A DNA stretch of 64,000 nt from Cribrihabitans_A neustonicus (lineage in GTDB: Bacteria; Pseudomonadota; Alphaproteobacteria; Rhodobacterales; Rhodobacteraceae): assembly GCF_048820895.1 (NCBI RefSeq), contig NZ_JBMERQ010000001.1, positions 186,001 to 250,000 on the forward strand. The letters run 5' to 3'. Numbering within the stretch: position 1 is the first letter of the stretch; the number at the start of each line of letters is the position of its first letter. This document shows, one piece after another, positions 15,809-24,406 of this stretch. Made by a program: the position numbers and the translations under genes. A model generated the notes under the pieces. The model worked only from the letters and a program-made list of their open reading frames with translations, had not been told where the DNA came from and did no database searches.

Positions 15809-16888
15809 CTAAGCGGGCGTCCGGAAATGCTTCGACAGCTTCAGTCCCTGGCCCTGGTAGTTCGACGCGATCCCCGCGCCGTAGAGCTGCTGCGGCACGT
15901 CCGCCATCTTCTCGTAGACCAGCCGCCCCACCACCTGGCCGTGCTCCAGCACGAAGGGGGCTTCGTGGCAGCGCACCTCCAGCACCCCGCGCGAACCGGT
16001 GCCGCCCGCCGCGTCATGGCCGAAGCCGGGGTCGAAGAAGCCCGCGTAATGCACCCTGAACTCGCCCACCATGGCGAGATAGGGCGCCATCTCGGCGGCA
16101 AAGCCGGGCGGAATGTGCACCGCCTCGCGGCTCACCAGGATGTAGAAGGCGCCGGGGTCGAGGATGATGCGGCCGTCGCGGCTGCGCACCTCTTCCCAAT
16201 AATCCTGCGGGTCATAATGGCCGATCCGGTCGAGGTCGATCACCCCGGCATGCGGCTTGGCGCGGTATCCGACCAGATCGGTGCCCTCGGGGCGCAGATC
16301 GACCGAAAAGCCGAGCCCGTCCTCGATCACCGCCGGGCCGTCCACAAGCGGCGTGCCCGCGTGCAGCATCTTCAGCTCGGCATCCGACAGCACCGCCTGG
16401 CCGGAGCGGAAGCGGATCTGGTTGAGCCGCATCCCGGGCCGTACCAGAACCGAGAACGAACGCGGGCAGATCTCAGCATAAAGCGGGCCCTTGTAGCCCG
16501 GCTTGATGCGGTCGAACTCCTCGCCGCCGTCAGTGATGGTGCGGGTCAGCAGGTCGAGGCGGCCTGTCGAGCTCTTGGCATTGGCAACGGCCGAAACCGA
16601 GGCGGGCAGGGCGAGCCCCTCCATGAGCGGCACCACGTAGACGCAGCCCTTTTCCAGCACAGCCCCGCCCTCAAGTCCGATCCGGTGCATCTCGAACTCG
16701 CTCAGCCGGTCCGAGACACTGCTGCCCTGGCCGGCAAGGAAGGACGCGCGCACCCGGTAGGCAACCTGGCCCAGCCTGAGATCGAGGCTCGCGGGCTGCA
16801 CCTGGCCTTCCACCAGCGGTGCGCTCAGGGTGATTTCCTTGCGGGACAGCATGGTTTCAATGGCTTGGCTGGGCAATACGCCGGTCAT
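15809..16888 (-). CDS. dcd: dCTP deaminase, long two-domain form
   Basis: 359 residues, nearly twice the E. coli enzyme. The start MTGVLPSQAIE at 16888 matches the alphaproteobacterial long form. The N-terminal half holds QPASLDLRLG and NAKSSTGRLDLLTR. The C-terminal half repeats the same fold pattern (IPPGFAAEMAPYLAMVGEF, GFFDPGFG), indicating duplication and fusion. It makes dUTP from dCTP for dTMP synthesis. It is monocistronic, upstream of tRNA-Pro on the same strand. Confidence 0.9.
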   Translation of the reverse strand: MTGVLPSQAIETMLSRKEITLSAPLVEGQVQPASLDLRLGQVAYRVRASFLAGQGSSVSDRLSEFEMHRIGLEGGAVLEKGCVYVVPLMEGLALPASVSAVANAKSSTGRLDLLTRTITDGGEEFDRIKPGYKGPLYAEICPRSFSVLVRPGMRLNQIRFRSGQAVLSDAELKMLHAGTPLVDGPAVIEDGLGFSVDLRPEGTDLVGYRAKPHAGVIDLDRIGHYDPQDYWEEVRSRDGRIILDPGAFYILVSREAVHIPPGFAAEMAPYLAMVGEFRVHYAGFFDPGFGHDAAGGTGSRGVLEVRCHEAPFVLEHGQVVGRLVYEKMADVPQQLYGAGIASNYQGQGLKLSKHFRTPA

Positions 16889-17110
16889 GATCAAATTCCT
16901 GTTTGCGGGCCGCTGGCGGTGATGCTGGCCGATACCGCCGTTTGGCGCAATGCGCAAATGGCTTTGAAAAGGCAGGGGAATGATCCAGGAAGAATGTCTC
17001 CGAACGGTCCCTGTCTGCCGGCATCGCCACTGTGCGCGGCGGCCTTCGGCCTGGTTCCGCGCTGGAAGGGAACCAATTGCGCAAGTCCGGAGTCTCGATG
17101 CGCGGAGGTC

Positions 17111-17152
17111 TAAAAAAACAAACCGCCCGGCTGCCGAAGCAACCGGGCGGTT
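17111..17152 (-). terminator. Rho-independent terminator of tRNA-Pro
   Basis: Read on the minus strand, AACCGCCCGG (17152-17143) pairs with CCGGGCGGTT (17130-17121), followed by a T-rich tract with seven consecutive T. It starts six bases after the tRNA 3' end. Confidence 0.88.
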
Positions 17153-17157
17153 TTGTA

Positions 17158-17234
17158 TGGTCGGGCTAGCAGGACTCGAACCTGCGACCTTCCGTCCCCC
17201 AGACGGACGCGCTACCAGGCTGCGCCATAGCCCG
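17158..17234 (-). tRNA. tRNA-Pro (anticodon GGG)
   Basis: 77 nt with encoded CCA. The acceptor stem starts CGGGCTA, the D-arm is GCGC-AGCCTGGTA-GCGC, and the anticodon stem TCCGT/ACGGA encloses loop CTGGGGG, giving anticodon GGG. The T-arm GCAGGTTCGAGTCCTGC is canonical. It reads CCC and CCU. A terminator follows directly. Confidence 0.96.
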
Positions 17235-17339
17235 CTGAGAAGCCTTCTACCTGTTTTCCCGGCGGGGGCAAGAGGGGCGGGCTGATTTTTTTCCGCCTAT
17301 CCGCAAAATTCAGCCGGCAGAAGGGGTTAGCATCAGGGC

Positions 17340-19259
17340 CTAGCCGCGCTGCGCAAACTCCTTAAGGGCTTCGGCGCAGGCAGCGGCTTCGGCCAGCGCC
17401 TGCGGCGGCAGGCGGCGCACCGCGGCGAGATGCGCAAGCACACCGGGGCGCCGCGCGGCGTGCGCGGCCGGTTCCGGCGCGGCCTCCGCCAGGATTTCCG
17501 CAGTGGCGGGGCTTTCCGGGGCCGTGTCCGGCTTGGCTGCAGCAGTCTCATCGCCGGCCTCGGGCGCTGCATCGGCCATGCTCACCGGCGCGGGGTCCTC
17601 TGCGAGGGGGGCGTCCACGGTTTCCTGCACGGGCTGGCCAGTCTGCCCGGCCCCGGCAGGCGCAGGCGCGTCCTCGTCTGCGCCGCCGTCTTCGAAGCCG
17701 GCGGCAAAATGGAGCGCATCCACATGTTTGGCCGCAAGGTCGAGATCGTGCGCCGGGAAGCCCGCCGCGGGATCGGAGTCCGGCGAGGAGTCCGCTGGAC
17801 GCTCCACTGCAGGGCTGGAGCCGGGGGGGCCGAAGGCCAGGGGCTCCTCGGCGAGCAGTCCGGCAGCCGCGGCCAGCGCGGCGTCATCGGGAGCAGCTTC
17901 GCTGCCAGTATTCTGTTCCGCCGCCGGGGCCTCGGTCTCCGCGCCGGCGAAGGGCAGGTCTGCCTGGGTCTCTTCCGGCTGCTGCGGCATTGCCGGTTCG
18001 GGCTGCGCCGTTTCGGCCGGAGCCGGCGCACGGCCGTCCTGATCGGACGCGGGCTGCGCGGCAGGTGAACCGGACGCTGCAGGCGGTTGTGCCGGGGCTG
18101 GCTGAGAGGCCGCAGGGGCCGGGGGCGCGCTTGCCGCGGGCTGGTCAGCGGCACTGCCTGCGGCTTCCGCGGACCAGGGCGAGCCGCTGTCCGCGGCCGT
18201 TTCAGCCGGGACGGCGGGAGACGGCGCAGGCGGAGCGGCGCTTGCAGCCGGCGCTTCCTCCGGGAAGGCGCCGGTACCGGCTGACGCTGACTCCGCAGTA
18301 TATGCAGCAGGAACCGAAGCTGCGGGCGCTTCTTCAGGGCCCGGGGGCGCTTGCGGGCGCGATTGCGCCGCGGCGGAGCCTTCCGGGCCGGCGGCTTCAC
18401 GGCCAGTTGCTGCGGACGTGCGGGGGCCGGGCGCGGGAATTTCCGGGCCGGGCGCATCGGGCGCAGGGATTTCGGGCTCCGGAGCGGCAGGCCCCGGTGT
18501 TTCGGGCCCGGGTGTGTCCGGGGGCGGTGCTTCAGGTCCGGGAGGGGCCGGCTCCGGATCGTGCGGAGCGGGGATCCGGGGGCCAGGCGTCTCCGGTCCG
18601 GGCACATCAGGCATAGGGATTTCGGGGCCCGGCGGGACTGGCGCGGGTGCATCGGGACCGGGCGTTCCGGGCGATGGTACTTCCGGCCCGGGGGCGTCGG
18701 GCTCTGGAGCGTCCGGGGCGGGTACCTCGGGCGCCGGCGTTTCGGGGGCGGGCGTATCGGGCGCAGGCGTTTCCGGGGCAGAGGGGCCGTCTCCGGGAGG
18801 CTCCTGCGCCGGCCCGCCGGGGGCGGTGGCGGCGGATACAGCCGGGCGCGTCTCATCGGCCGGCGCGGCGCCGACAAAGGGCAGGACTTCGGCTCCGGAC
18901 GCGTCAGGGCTGCTTTGCACCGCCCACGGCTCATCCGCGGCCGCGGCCATGGGCGGCGCGTCCGTGCTCTCTTGGGCGGTCCCGTCGAGCGGCGCGGAAA
19001 ACTCCGCGACATGGGCGGTGCCGGACTCGCGCAGCAGCGCCTGCACCTCCTTGATCGACATGCCGTCCTCGTGCAGCAGCTTCTTGATGCCGCCGAGAAG
19101 CTGCATGTCGGCGGGGCGGTAGTAGCGCCGCCCGCCCGCGCGTTTCACGGGTTTGATCTGGGTGAACTTGCTTTCCCAGAAGCGCAGAACATGCGCCTGC
19201 ACCCCCAGCCAGTCCGCAACTTCGCTGATGGTGCGGAAGGCGTCCGGTGATTTAGACAT
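17340..19259 (-). CDS. MerR family regulator with very long Pro/Ala/Glu-rich tail
   Basis: 639 residues. Only residues 1-85 form a recognisable domain, a MerR-type winged HTH (TISEVADWLGVQAHVLRFWESKF, RRYYRPADMQLL). The rest is low complexity. About residues 155-285 consist of five-residue units such as PAPET, PGPEV and PAPDA, followed by Ala/Pro-rich sequence and a short hydrophobic-helical C terminus (VLAHLAAVRRLPPQALAEAAACAEALKEFA). It lies 15 bp downstream of ihfA, the usual place for this regulator. The relatives I know are far shorter, so the tail is the odd feature. It is not followed by a recognisable effector domain. Confidence 0.85.
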   Translation of the reverse strand: MSKSPDAFRTISEVADWLGVQAHVLRFWESKFTQIKPVKRAGGRRYYRPADMQLLGGIKKLLHEDGMSIKEVQALLRESGTAHVAEFSAPLDGTAQESTDAPPMAAAADEPWAVQSSPDASGAEVLPFVGAAPADETRPAVSAATAPGGPAQEPPGDGPSAPETPAPDTPAPETPAPEVPAPDAPEPDAPGPEVPSPGTPGPDAPAPVPPGPEIPMPDVPGPETPGPRIPAPHDPEPAPPGPEAPPPDTPGPETPGPAAPEPEIPAPDAPGPEIPAPGPRTSAATGREAAGPEGSAAAQSRPQAPPGPEEAPAASVPAAYTAESASAGTGAFPEEAPAASAAPPAPSPAVPAETAADSGSPWSAEAAGSAADQPAASAPPAPAASQPAPAQPPAASGSPAAQPASDQDGRAPAPAETAQPEPAMPQQPEETQADLPFAGAETEAPAAEQNTGSEAAPDDAALAAAAGLLAEEPLAFGPPGSSPAVERPADSSPDSDPAAGFPAHDLDLAAKHVDALHFAAGFEDGGADEDAPAPAGAGQTGQPVQETVDAPLAEDPAPVSMADAAPEAGDETAAAKPDTAPESPATAEILAEAAPEPAAHAARRPGVLAHLAAVRRLPPQALAEAAACAEALKEFAQRG

Positions 19260-19274
19260 GGCCTATTGGTCCCG

Positions 19275-19577
19275 TTACTTACGGTTGCCGTCTGCCACGC
19301 GGTCTTTCATCAGGTGGGACGGCCGGAAGGTCAGCACCCGGCGCGGCTGAATCGGTACCTCCTCGCCGGTTTTCGGGTTGCGCCCGACCCGGGCCGATTT
19401 GTCCCGCACGCTGAAAGTTCCGAACGAGGAGATTTTCACCTGTTCACCGCGCACCAGGGCGTCCGACATGTGTTGCAGCATGCTTTCCACGAGCTGGGCG
19501 CTTTCGTTGCGCGACAGGCCCACTTCCCGGAAAACTGCTTCGCTCAAATCCATTCGCGTCAGTGTTTTTTCGCCCAT
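19275..19577 (-). CDS. ihfA: Integration host factor subunit alpha
   Basis: 100 residues, the standard length. It contains GEQVKISSFGTFSVRDKSARVGRNPKTGEEV, the HU/IHF beta-arm signature around the DNA-intercalating Pro. It bends DNA as a heterodimer with IHF-beta. The start MGEKTLTRMDL at 19577 was chosen over an upstream Met because it matches the family. It lies in the plsX-fabH-ihfA-merR order common in Rhodobacterales. Confidence 0.96.
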   Translation of the reverse strand: MGEKTLTRMDLSEAVFREVGLSRNESAQLVESMLQHMSDALVRGEQVKISSFGTFSVRDKSARVGRNPKTGEEVPIQPRRVLTFRPSHLMKDRVADGNRK

Positions 19578-19667
19578 GCCAATCCCCGCTGTTTGCCAAA
19601 GCATAGGGCGGGTGGAATTTCCCTGTCAATATCAATGAATTGCAGGCGGGAATTCAGCGTGCGGTTG

Positions 19668-20639
19668 CTACCAGCGCAGCACCACGGCGCCCCAGGCCAG
19701 GCCGCCGCCAATGGCTTCGGTCACGATCAGGTCGCCTTCCTTGATCTGGCCGCGGGCCTTGCCGACCGACAGCGCCAGCGGAATGGAGGCCGCTGAGGTG
19801 TTGCCGTGATCCTGAACCGTCACGACCACGTTGTCCATGCTCAGGCCCATTTTCTTCGCAGTGCCCTGGATGATGCGGATATTGGCCTGGTGCGGCACGA
19901 TCCAGTCCACATCCGAAGCGTCCAGCCCGGCCCGCTCCAGCGCGGTGTTCGCGGTAGAGGCGAGCTTTTCCACCGCGTGGCGGAACACCTGGTTGCCCTG
20001 CATGCGCAGAAAACCCGAACTGCCGGTGGAGACACCGCCATCGACATAGAGCAGGTCCTTGTAGCGGCCATCGGAATTGAGGTCGGTCGCGAGGATGCCG
20101 CGGTCCTTGTTGGTGCCGGAAAGCTCCTGCGCCTCCAGCACCAGCGCGCCGGCGCCGTCGCCGAACAGCACGCAGGTGGAGCGGTCGCTCCAGTCCATGA
20201 TACGGGAGAAGGATTCCGCCCCGATCACCAGCACCCGGCGGGCCTGGCCCGCAGCGATCAGCGCGTTGGCATTGGTGAGCGCATAGACGAAGCCCGCACA
20301 GACCGCCTGCACGTCGAAGGCAAAACCCTTGGTCATGCCCAGCTGCGCCTGCACCATGGTAGCGGCGGAAGGGAAGGTCAGGTCGGCAGTGGAGGTCGCC
20401 ACAACGATGGCGTCGATGTCATCGGCGGCAAGACCGGCATCAGCAAGCGCGGCCCCGGCGGCCTTGGTGGCCATGTCCGAGGTGGTCTCCCCTTCGGCGG
20501 CAAAATGGCGGCGTTCGATGCCAGAACGGCTGCGGATCCATTCATCCGATGTGTCGAGCGTGGCTTCGAATTCCGCGTTTTCAACCACCCGTTCGGGGAG
20601 ATAGTGGCCTGTGCCTACAACTACCGCACGTAGCGTCAT
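19668..20639 (-). CDS. fabH: Beta-ketoacyl-ACP synthase III
   Basis: 323 residues. The catalytic triad is visible: Cys in VQAVCAGF (near 113), His in PHQANIRI (near 250) and Asn in DHGNTSAAS (near 280). It condenses acetyl-CoA with malonyl-ACP to start fatty acid synthesis. It lies 16 bp after plsX and is clearly in one operon with it. Confidence 0.96.
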   Translation of the reverse strand: MTLRAVVVGTGHYLPERVVENAEFEATLDTSDEWIRSRSGIERRHFAAEGETTSDMATKAAGAALADAGLAADDIDAIVVATSTADLTFPSAATMVQAQLGMTKGFAFDVQAVCAGFVYALTNANALIAAGQARRVLVIGAESFSRIMDWSDRSTCVLFGDGAGALVLEAQELSGTNKDRGILATDLNSDGRYKDLLYVDGGVSTGSSGFLRMQGNQVFRHAVEKLASTANTALERAGLDASDVDWIVPHQANIRIIQGTAKKMGLSMDNVVVTVQDHGNTSAASIPLALSVGKARGQIKEGDLIVTEAIGGGLAWGAVVLRW

Positions 20640-20655
20640 TCGCGTGCCTGCCTTT

Positions 20656-21777
20656 TCAGTCTTTTTCGCTGGCCGTCCGCAGGGTGCGGGGGGCCGTTTT
20701 GTCTATATTATCTTGAGTAAGCCCGCCGGCAGATGCAACCCGTGCCGCCAGTTTTTCGGCGAATCCGTGCTGTGCGAGGCGGTAGGCAAGCTTCACCGCG
20801 GCGGAGACCCCGGTCGCATCGGCGCTGCCATGCGATTTCACCACGGTGCCATTGAGGCCGAGGAAAACGCCGCCGTTCACCCGGCGCGGATCCATCCGCT
20901 TGGACAGCCGCTTGAGCGAGGTCATGGCCAGAACCGCTGCGATCTTCGACAGGAAGGAATACTGGAACGCCTCCCGCAGCGCCGTGCGCATCACCCGCGC
21001 TGTACCCTCGCCGGTCTTGATCGCCACATTGCCGGTGAACCCGTCAGTGACAATCACATCCACCGCATTGCCGGGGATATCGCTGCCTTCGACGAAGCCC
21101 ACAAACTCGAAGTTCGCGGTTTCGGCGTAGTCCGTGATCAGCCCGTGGGCTTCCTTCAGCTCGGCGCGGCCCTTGTGTTCCTCGGTGCCGACGTTCAGCA
21201 AGCCCACACGGGGACGGGCAATGTCCATGGAGTTGCGGACATAAGAGGTACCCATCAGGGCAAACTGCAGCAGGTCTTCGGCATCCGCCTTCACATCGGC
21301 GCCGACATCCAGCATCACGTTGAAGCCCTGCGGGTTCAGCGAGGGCCAGAGGATCGCGATCGCCGGCCGGTTCACGCCGGGCAGCTTGCGCAAGCGCAGC
21401 ATCGACAGTGCCATCAGCGCGCCGGTGTTGCCGCAGGAGACGGCACCCGCGGCCTCGCCGCTCTTCACCGCGTCAAGCGCCGACCACATTGAGGTGCCCT
21501 TGCCGTTGCGCATCACCTGGCTGGGCTTGTCCTCCATGGTCACCACCTTGTCCGCATCGCGGATCTCGACGCGGCCTTTCAGCTCGCGGCGTTTGGCAAC
21601 CAGGGGCTCCAGTTCGGCGGCCGGCCCATGCAGAATGAAGCCGATATCCGGGTTTCTTTCGGCGGACATGGCTATGCCGGCCACCACAACCGCGGGGCCG
21701 GCATCTCCGCCCATGGCGTCAACCGAAATGATGATGCGGCCGGCTTCAGCCTGATTGTTCGCGGGTTTACCCGTCAT
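20656..21777 (-). CDS. plsX: Phosphate acyltransferase PlsX
   Basis: 373 residues. Motifs ISVDAMGGDAGP near the N terminus and SCGNTGALMA near residue 120 are typical of PlsX, which makes acyl-phosphate from acyl-ACP for phospholipid synthesis. The start at 21777 gives a normal length with a short polar N-terminal extension. It lies between rpmF and fabH, as in many bacteria. Confidence 0.95.
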   Translation of the reverse strand: MTGKPANNQAEAGRIIISVDAMGGDAGPAVVVAGIAMSAERNPDIGFILHGPAAELEPLVAKRRELKGRVEIRDADKVVTMEDKPSQVMRNGKGTSMWSALDAVKSGEAAGAVSCGNTGALMALSMLRLRKLPGVNRPAIAILWPSLNPQGFNVMLDVGADVKADAEDLLQFALMGTSYVRNSMDIARPRVGLLNVGTEEHKGRAELKEAHGLITDYAETANFEFVGFVEGSDIPGNAVDVIVTDGFTGNVAIKTGEGTARVMRTALREAFQYSFLSKIAAVLAMTSLKRLSKRMDPRRVNGGVFLGLNGTVVKSHGSADATGVSAAVKLAYRLAQHGFAEKLAARVASAGGLTQDNIDKTAPRTLRTASEKD

Positions 21778-21816
21778 GCGAAAGCCTGCCTGGCATCAAG
21801 GGGGAGGGTGCGGGGC

Positions 21817-22023
21817 TTACGCCGCGTCCTCGTCAATCTCGATCTCGTCTGCGGCTGCGATGATTTCCTTGTCATCGTAGTGGCCGCAGGAGGGGCACAC
21901 GTGGTGCGGGCGCTTCAGCTCGCCGCAGTTGCCGCATTCGTTGGGGTTGGCAGCAACCAGTGCATCGTGCGCGCGGCGGTTGTTGCGGCGCGATTTGGAT
22001 ACTTTATTCTGTTGGACGGCCAT
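21817..22023 (-). CDS. rpmF: 50S ribosomal protein L32
   Basis: 68 residues starting MAVQQNKVSKSRRNNRRAHD. It has four Cys in two CxxC pairs (CGNCGELKRPHHVCPSC), so the zinc-binding form is encoded, plus an acidic C-terminal tail. It lies 39 bp before plsX. Confidence 0.97.
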   Translation of the reverse strand: MAVQQNKVSKSRRNNRRAHDALVAANPNECGNCGELKRPHHVCPSCGHYDDKEIIAAADEIEIDEDAA

Positions 22024-22251
22024 GTCTCAACCTTTGTCTGCTGGGGCCTTGGGGCCATCCCCCGCGGCGCGGTTAGTTTTGGTGTTCGATCGGTCGTGAC
22101 GCGCGTTTAGGCATAGGCCCAAGCATTGTCCAACCAAAAATCCCGATGAGCGCGCGAAAATACTGCGAATCTCCGGCGGCGCAAGCGGTTTTTTAGGGCA
22201 GTGCGGCCCCCGGCGCCACAGAAGATTTACGCTATGTGCGGATTTTACGGG

Positions 22252-22821
22252 TCAGGCGCTGCCGCCGGACCCGCCTTCGCCGTTTTCACCGCTGCCTTTG
22301 AGCTGGCCGCGCAACGCCGCGAGACCCGCAAAGGGTTTGGTGTCTTCGTCGCGGATCGGGGTGACGCCCGGCTCGGCATAGACCGCCTCGCCCAGTTCGG
22401 CGCCCGCCTTGCGGGGGTAGGCGGGGATATGCAGCGCCAGCGCTTCCGCCATCACCGCGGCCGGGTCGATATGGGTGCCCAGCGGCTCGGTGGTGTCGTC
22501 CTCGGGCATTTCCGCCTCGCTTTCCTCCGGCATCTCGAAGCGGGCGAGGTAGACGCGCTGAACCTCTTCCTCGATCCGGGTGGTCACCGGCTCCAGCGTC
22601 ACCACGCAGTCCTGCACCACAGTGGCGCCGAGATGCGCCTTCAGCTGCCAGTCGCGCTTGCCGCGGGCGCGCAGCTCGCCAGTGAACCGGAGTTTGCGCA
22701 GGGCATTGACGCCAAGTTCGCGTGCCAGCGCCGCCAGCTCTTCGTTGCCGGGCTGGATGTCGAAGGCGGTCGCGGCGTTCTGCGGCAGATCCGCGACGCG
22801 CAGGGCGGTGCTGTCAGACAT
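22252..22821 (-). CDS. YceD/DUF177 family protein
   Basis: 189 residues. It contains ELRARGKRDWQLKAHLGATVVQDCVVTLEPV, the DUF177 core with a conserved Cys, and an acidic C-terminal half. It is regularly encoded next to rpmF and is linked to 23S rRNA or ribosome assembly in other organisms. The start at 22821 (MSDSTALRV) fits the family; an upstream Met at 22860 is an alternative. It is divergent from bamE. Confidence 0.85.
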   Translation of the reverse strand: MSDSTALRVADLPQNAATAFDIQPGNEELAALARELGVNALRKLRFTGELRARGKRDWQLKAHLGATVVQDCVVTLEPVTTRIEEEVQRVYLARFEMPEESEAEMPEDDTTEPLGTHIDPAAVMAEALALHIPAYPRKAGAELGEAVYAEPGVTPIRDEDTKPFAGLAALRGQLKGSGENGEGGSGGSA

Positions 22822-22925
22822 GATCTTAAGTCTTTCGTTTCTTGAACCGGAAGCGGTCATTAGGTAATCGGGTTCAATGACGTATTCAAGCCGCGCGATG
22901 GCGCGGCCGTTCGGGGGGCAGGATA

Positions 22926-23396
22926 TTGGCAAAGGCATTTTTCACCAAACCGGTGCTGCGCGGCGTGGTGATGGCAGCCGCAGCGCTGGCACTTGCGGGC
23001 TGCGCGGCGGTCTACCGCAAGCACGGCTATGTGCCTGCGCCCGAGCTGCTGGACGAGGTGGTGGTCGGTGTCGACACCCGCGATTCCGTGGCCGAAAGCA
23101 TCGGTGTGCCGTCCTCCACAGGCGTGCTGAATGACAGCGGCTATTATTATGTGGCGACGCGCTTCCGCCACTATGGCGCGGCCGAGCCCAGGCCGGTGGC
23201 GCGCGACCTGGTGGCGATCAGCTTTGACACCGCGGGTGTGGTGCAGGCGGTGGAGCGTTACAGCCTCGAAGACGGCCGCGTGGTGCCGCTGGAGCGCCGG
23301 GTGACCAGTTCGAGCGTGCAGGACAACACCTTCCTGCGCCAGCTTCTGGGCAACCTCGGCAACTTCGGCGCGGGGCAGGTGCTGGCCGACGACTAG
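22926..23396 (+). CDS. bamE: Outer membrane protein assembly factor BamE (SmpA-like lipoprotein)
   Basis: 156 residues. The signal peptide ends in lipobox LAGC (Cys near 26), followed by HGYVPAPELLDEVVVGVDTRDSVAESIGVPSST, the SmpA/OmlA motif. It is an outer-membrane lipoprotein of the Bam complex. The proposed start is TTG 22926 with AGGA close upstream; an alternative start a few codons in would still leave a signal peptide. It is divergent from the DUF177 gene and 29 bp before olsB. Confidence 0.85.
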   Translation: MAKAFFTKPVLRGVVMAAAALALAGCAAVYRKHGYVPAPELLDEVVVGVDTRDSVAESIGVPSSTGVLNDSGYYYVATRFRHYGAAEPRPVARDLVAISFDTAGVVQAVERYSLEDGRVVPLERRVTSSSVQDNTFLRQLLGNLGNFGAGQVLADD

Positions 23397-23425
23397 GGCC
23401 TGCCTCCTCATAGGATAGGCGCAGC

Positions 23426-24160
23426 ATGGCCGACCCCGCGATCTTTCTTGAAAAAGGCCGCCTGCGCGCCCGGCTTGCCTGCGGGGGCGCGGACCTGGCC
23501 GCGGCGGAAGAACTGCGGCTCCGCTGTTTCCAAAGCCGCGCGGCGGCGCTCGACCGTTTTGACGAGGCCGCGTCCCACCTGCTGATCGAGGACCTGCACG
23601 GCGCGCTCCTCTGCTGCTTCCGGGTGCTGCTGCTGCCAAGCGGTGCGGAGATGGCCCGCAGCTATTCCGCGCAGTTCTACGACCTGTCCGCCCTTCAAGC
23701 CTATGCCGCGCCGGTGGCGGAAATCGGACGCTTCTGCATCGGCCCCGGGCAGCGCGATGCGGACATCCTGCGGCTGGCCTGGGGCGCGCTCACCCGGCTG
23801 GTGGACCGGGCCGGGGCCGGGCTGCTGTTCGGATGCACCTCCTTTCCCGGCACATCGCCTGCGGTTTATGCCGATGCCTTTGCCTGGCTGCGCCAGCGCC
23901 ACCTGGCGCCCGCGCACCTGGCGCCGCGGGAGAAAGCCGCGGAGCTGCACCGGTTCGCGGCAGTGGAGGGCGCGCCTGATGCCGCCGTCGCCCTGCGCCG
24001 CCTGCCGCCGCTTCTGCGCAGCTATCTCGCGATGGGCGGCTGGGTCAGCGATCACGCGGTGGTGGACCGGGCGATGAACACACTGCATGTGTTCACCGGC
24101 CTCGAGGTCGCCGCCATCCCCGCCGCCCGCAAGCGCCTGCTGCGCGCAATGGCGGGCTGA
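23426..24160 (+). CDS. olsB: L-ornithine N-alpha-acyltransferase (ornithine lipid synthesis)
   Basis: 244 residues of the OlsB/hemolysin acyltransferase-like GNAT group. EIGRFCIGPGQRD near residue 100 and LLFGCTSFPGTSP near 135 are family motifs. OlsB moves a hydroxyacyl chain from ACP to ornithine to give lyso-ornithine lipid. The partner OlsA, often adjacent in Rhodobacter relatives, is not present here; the next 250 bp hold MITE-like element copy 2 instead. Confidence 0.85.
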   Translation: MADPAIFLEKGRLRARLACGGADLAAAEELRLRCFQSRAAALDRFDEAASHLLIEDLHGALLCCFRVLLLPSGAEMARSYSAQFYDLSALQAYAAPVAEIGRFCIGPGQRDADILRLAWGALTRLVDRAGAGLLFGCTSFPGTSPAVYADAFAWLRQRHLAPAHLAPREKAAELHRFAAVEGAPDAAVALRRLPPLLRSYLAMGGWVSDHAVVDRAMNTLHVFTGLEVAAIPAARKRLLRAMAG

Positions 24161-24175
24161 GGTCTGTTATGAGCA

Positions 24176-24317
24176 GCCGTGCATTGCCGGCGCGCGCGGG
24201 GGCGATGCGTCGGAAGTGACTGGCAGTTTATTCCCGCCAAATCCGCAGACCCTCTCAAGGGCACGCCAAGCCTCAGCCAAATCGCCGCCGCGTGGGCGCG
24301 CGCCGGCGATGCGCGGC
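24176..24317. mobile_element. MITE-like interspersed element, copy 2
   Basis: 142 bp, same orientation and nearly the same length as copy 1 (5352-5494). The left end GCCGTGCATTGCCGGCGCGC is an inverted repeat of the right end with two C/T differences over about 20 bp. It starts 16 bp after the olsB stop. No ORF and no obvious target duplication. Confidence 0.65.
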
Positions 24318-24406
24318 GGCCTAGCGGCCCTGTCCCGCGCAGTGGTCGCTGTGCGGCCCGCTTGACAGCCGTTGACGCGCCCCGCGGCCCGGTTTAGCTG
24401 GCATCC

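Noticed and set aside
16980..17285. 101-residue ORF containing MVGLAGLEPATFRPPDG
   Set aside because: This is the well-known false protein made by translating through the tRNA-Pro gene and its terminator.
17430..19250. Several long plus-strand ORFs rich in Gly/Arg/Ser opposite the MerR gene
   Set aside because: They are shadows of the low-complexity Pro/Ala tail of the MerR protein; the real frame starts with a recognisable HTH.
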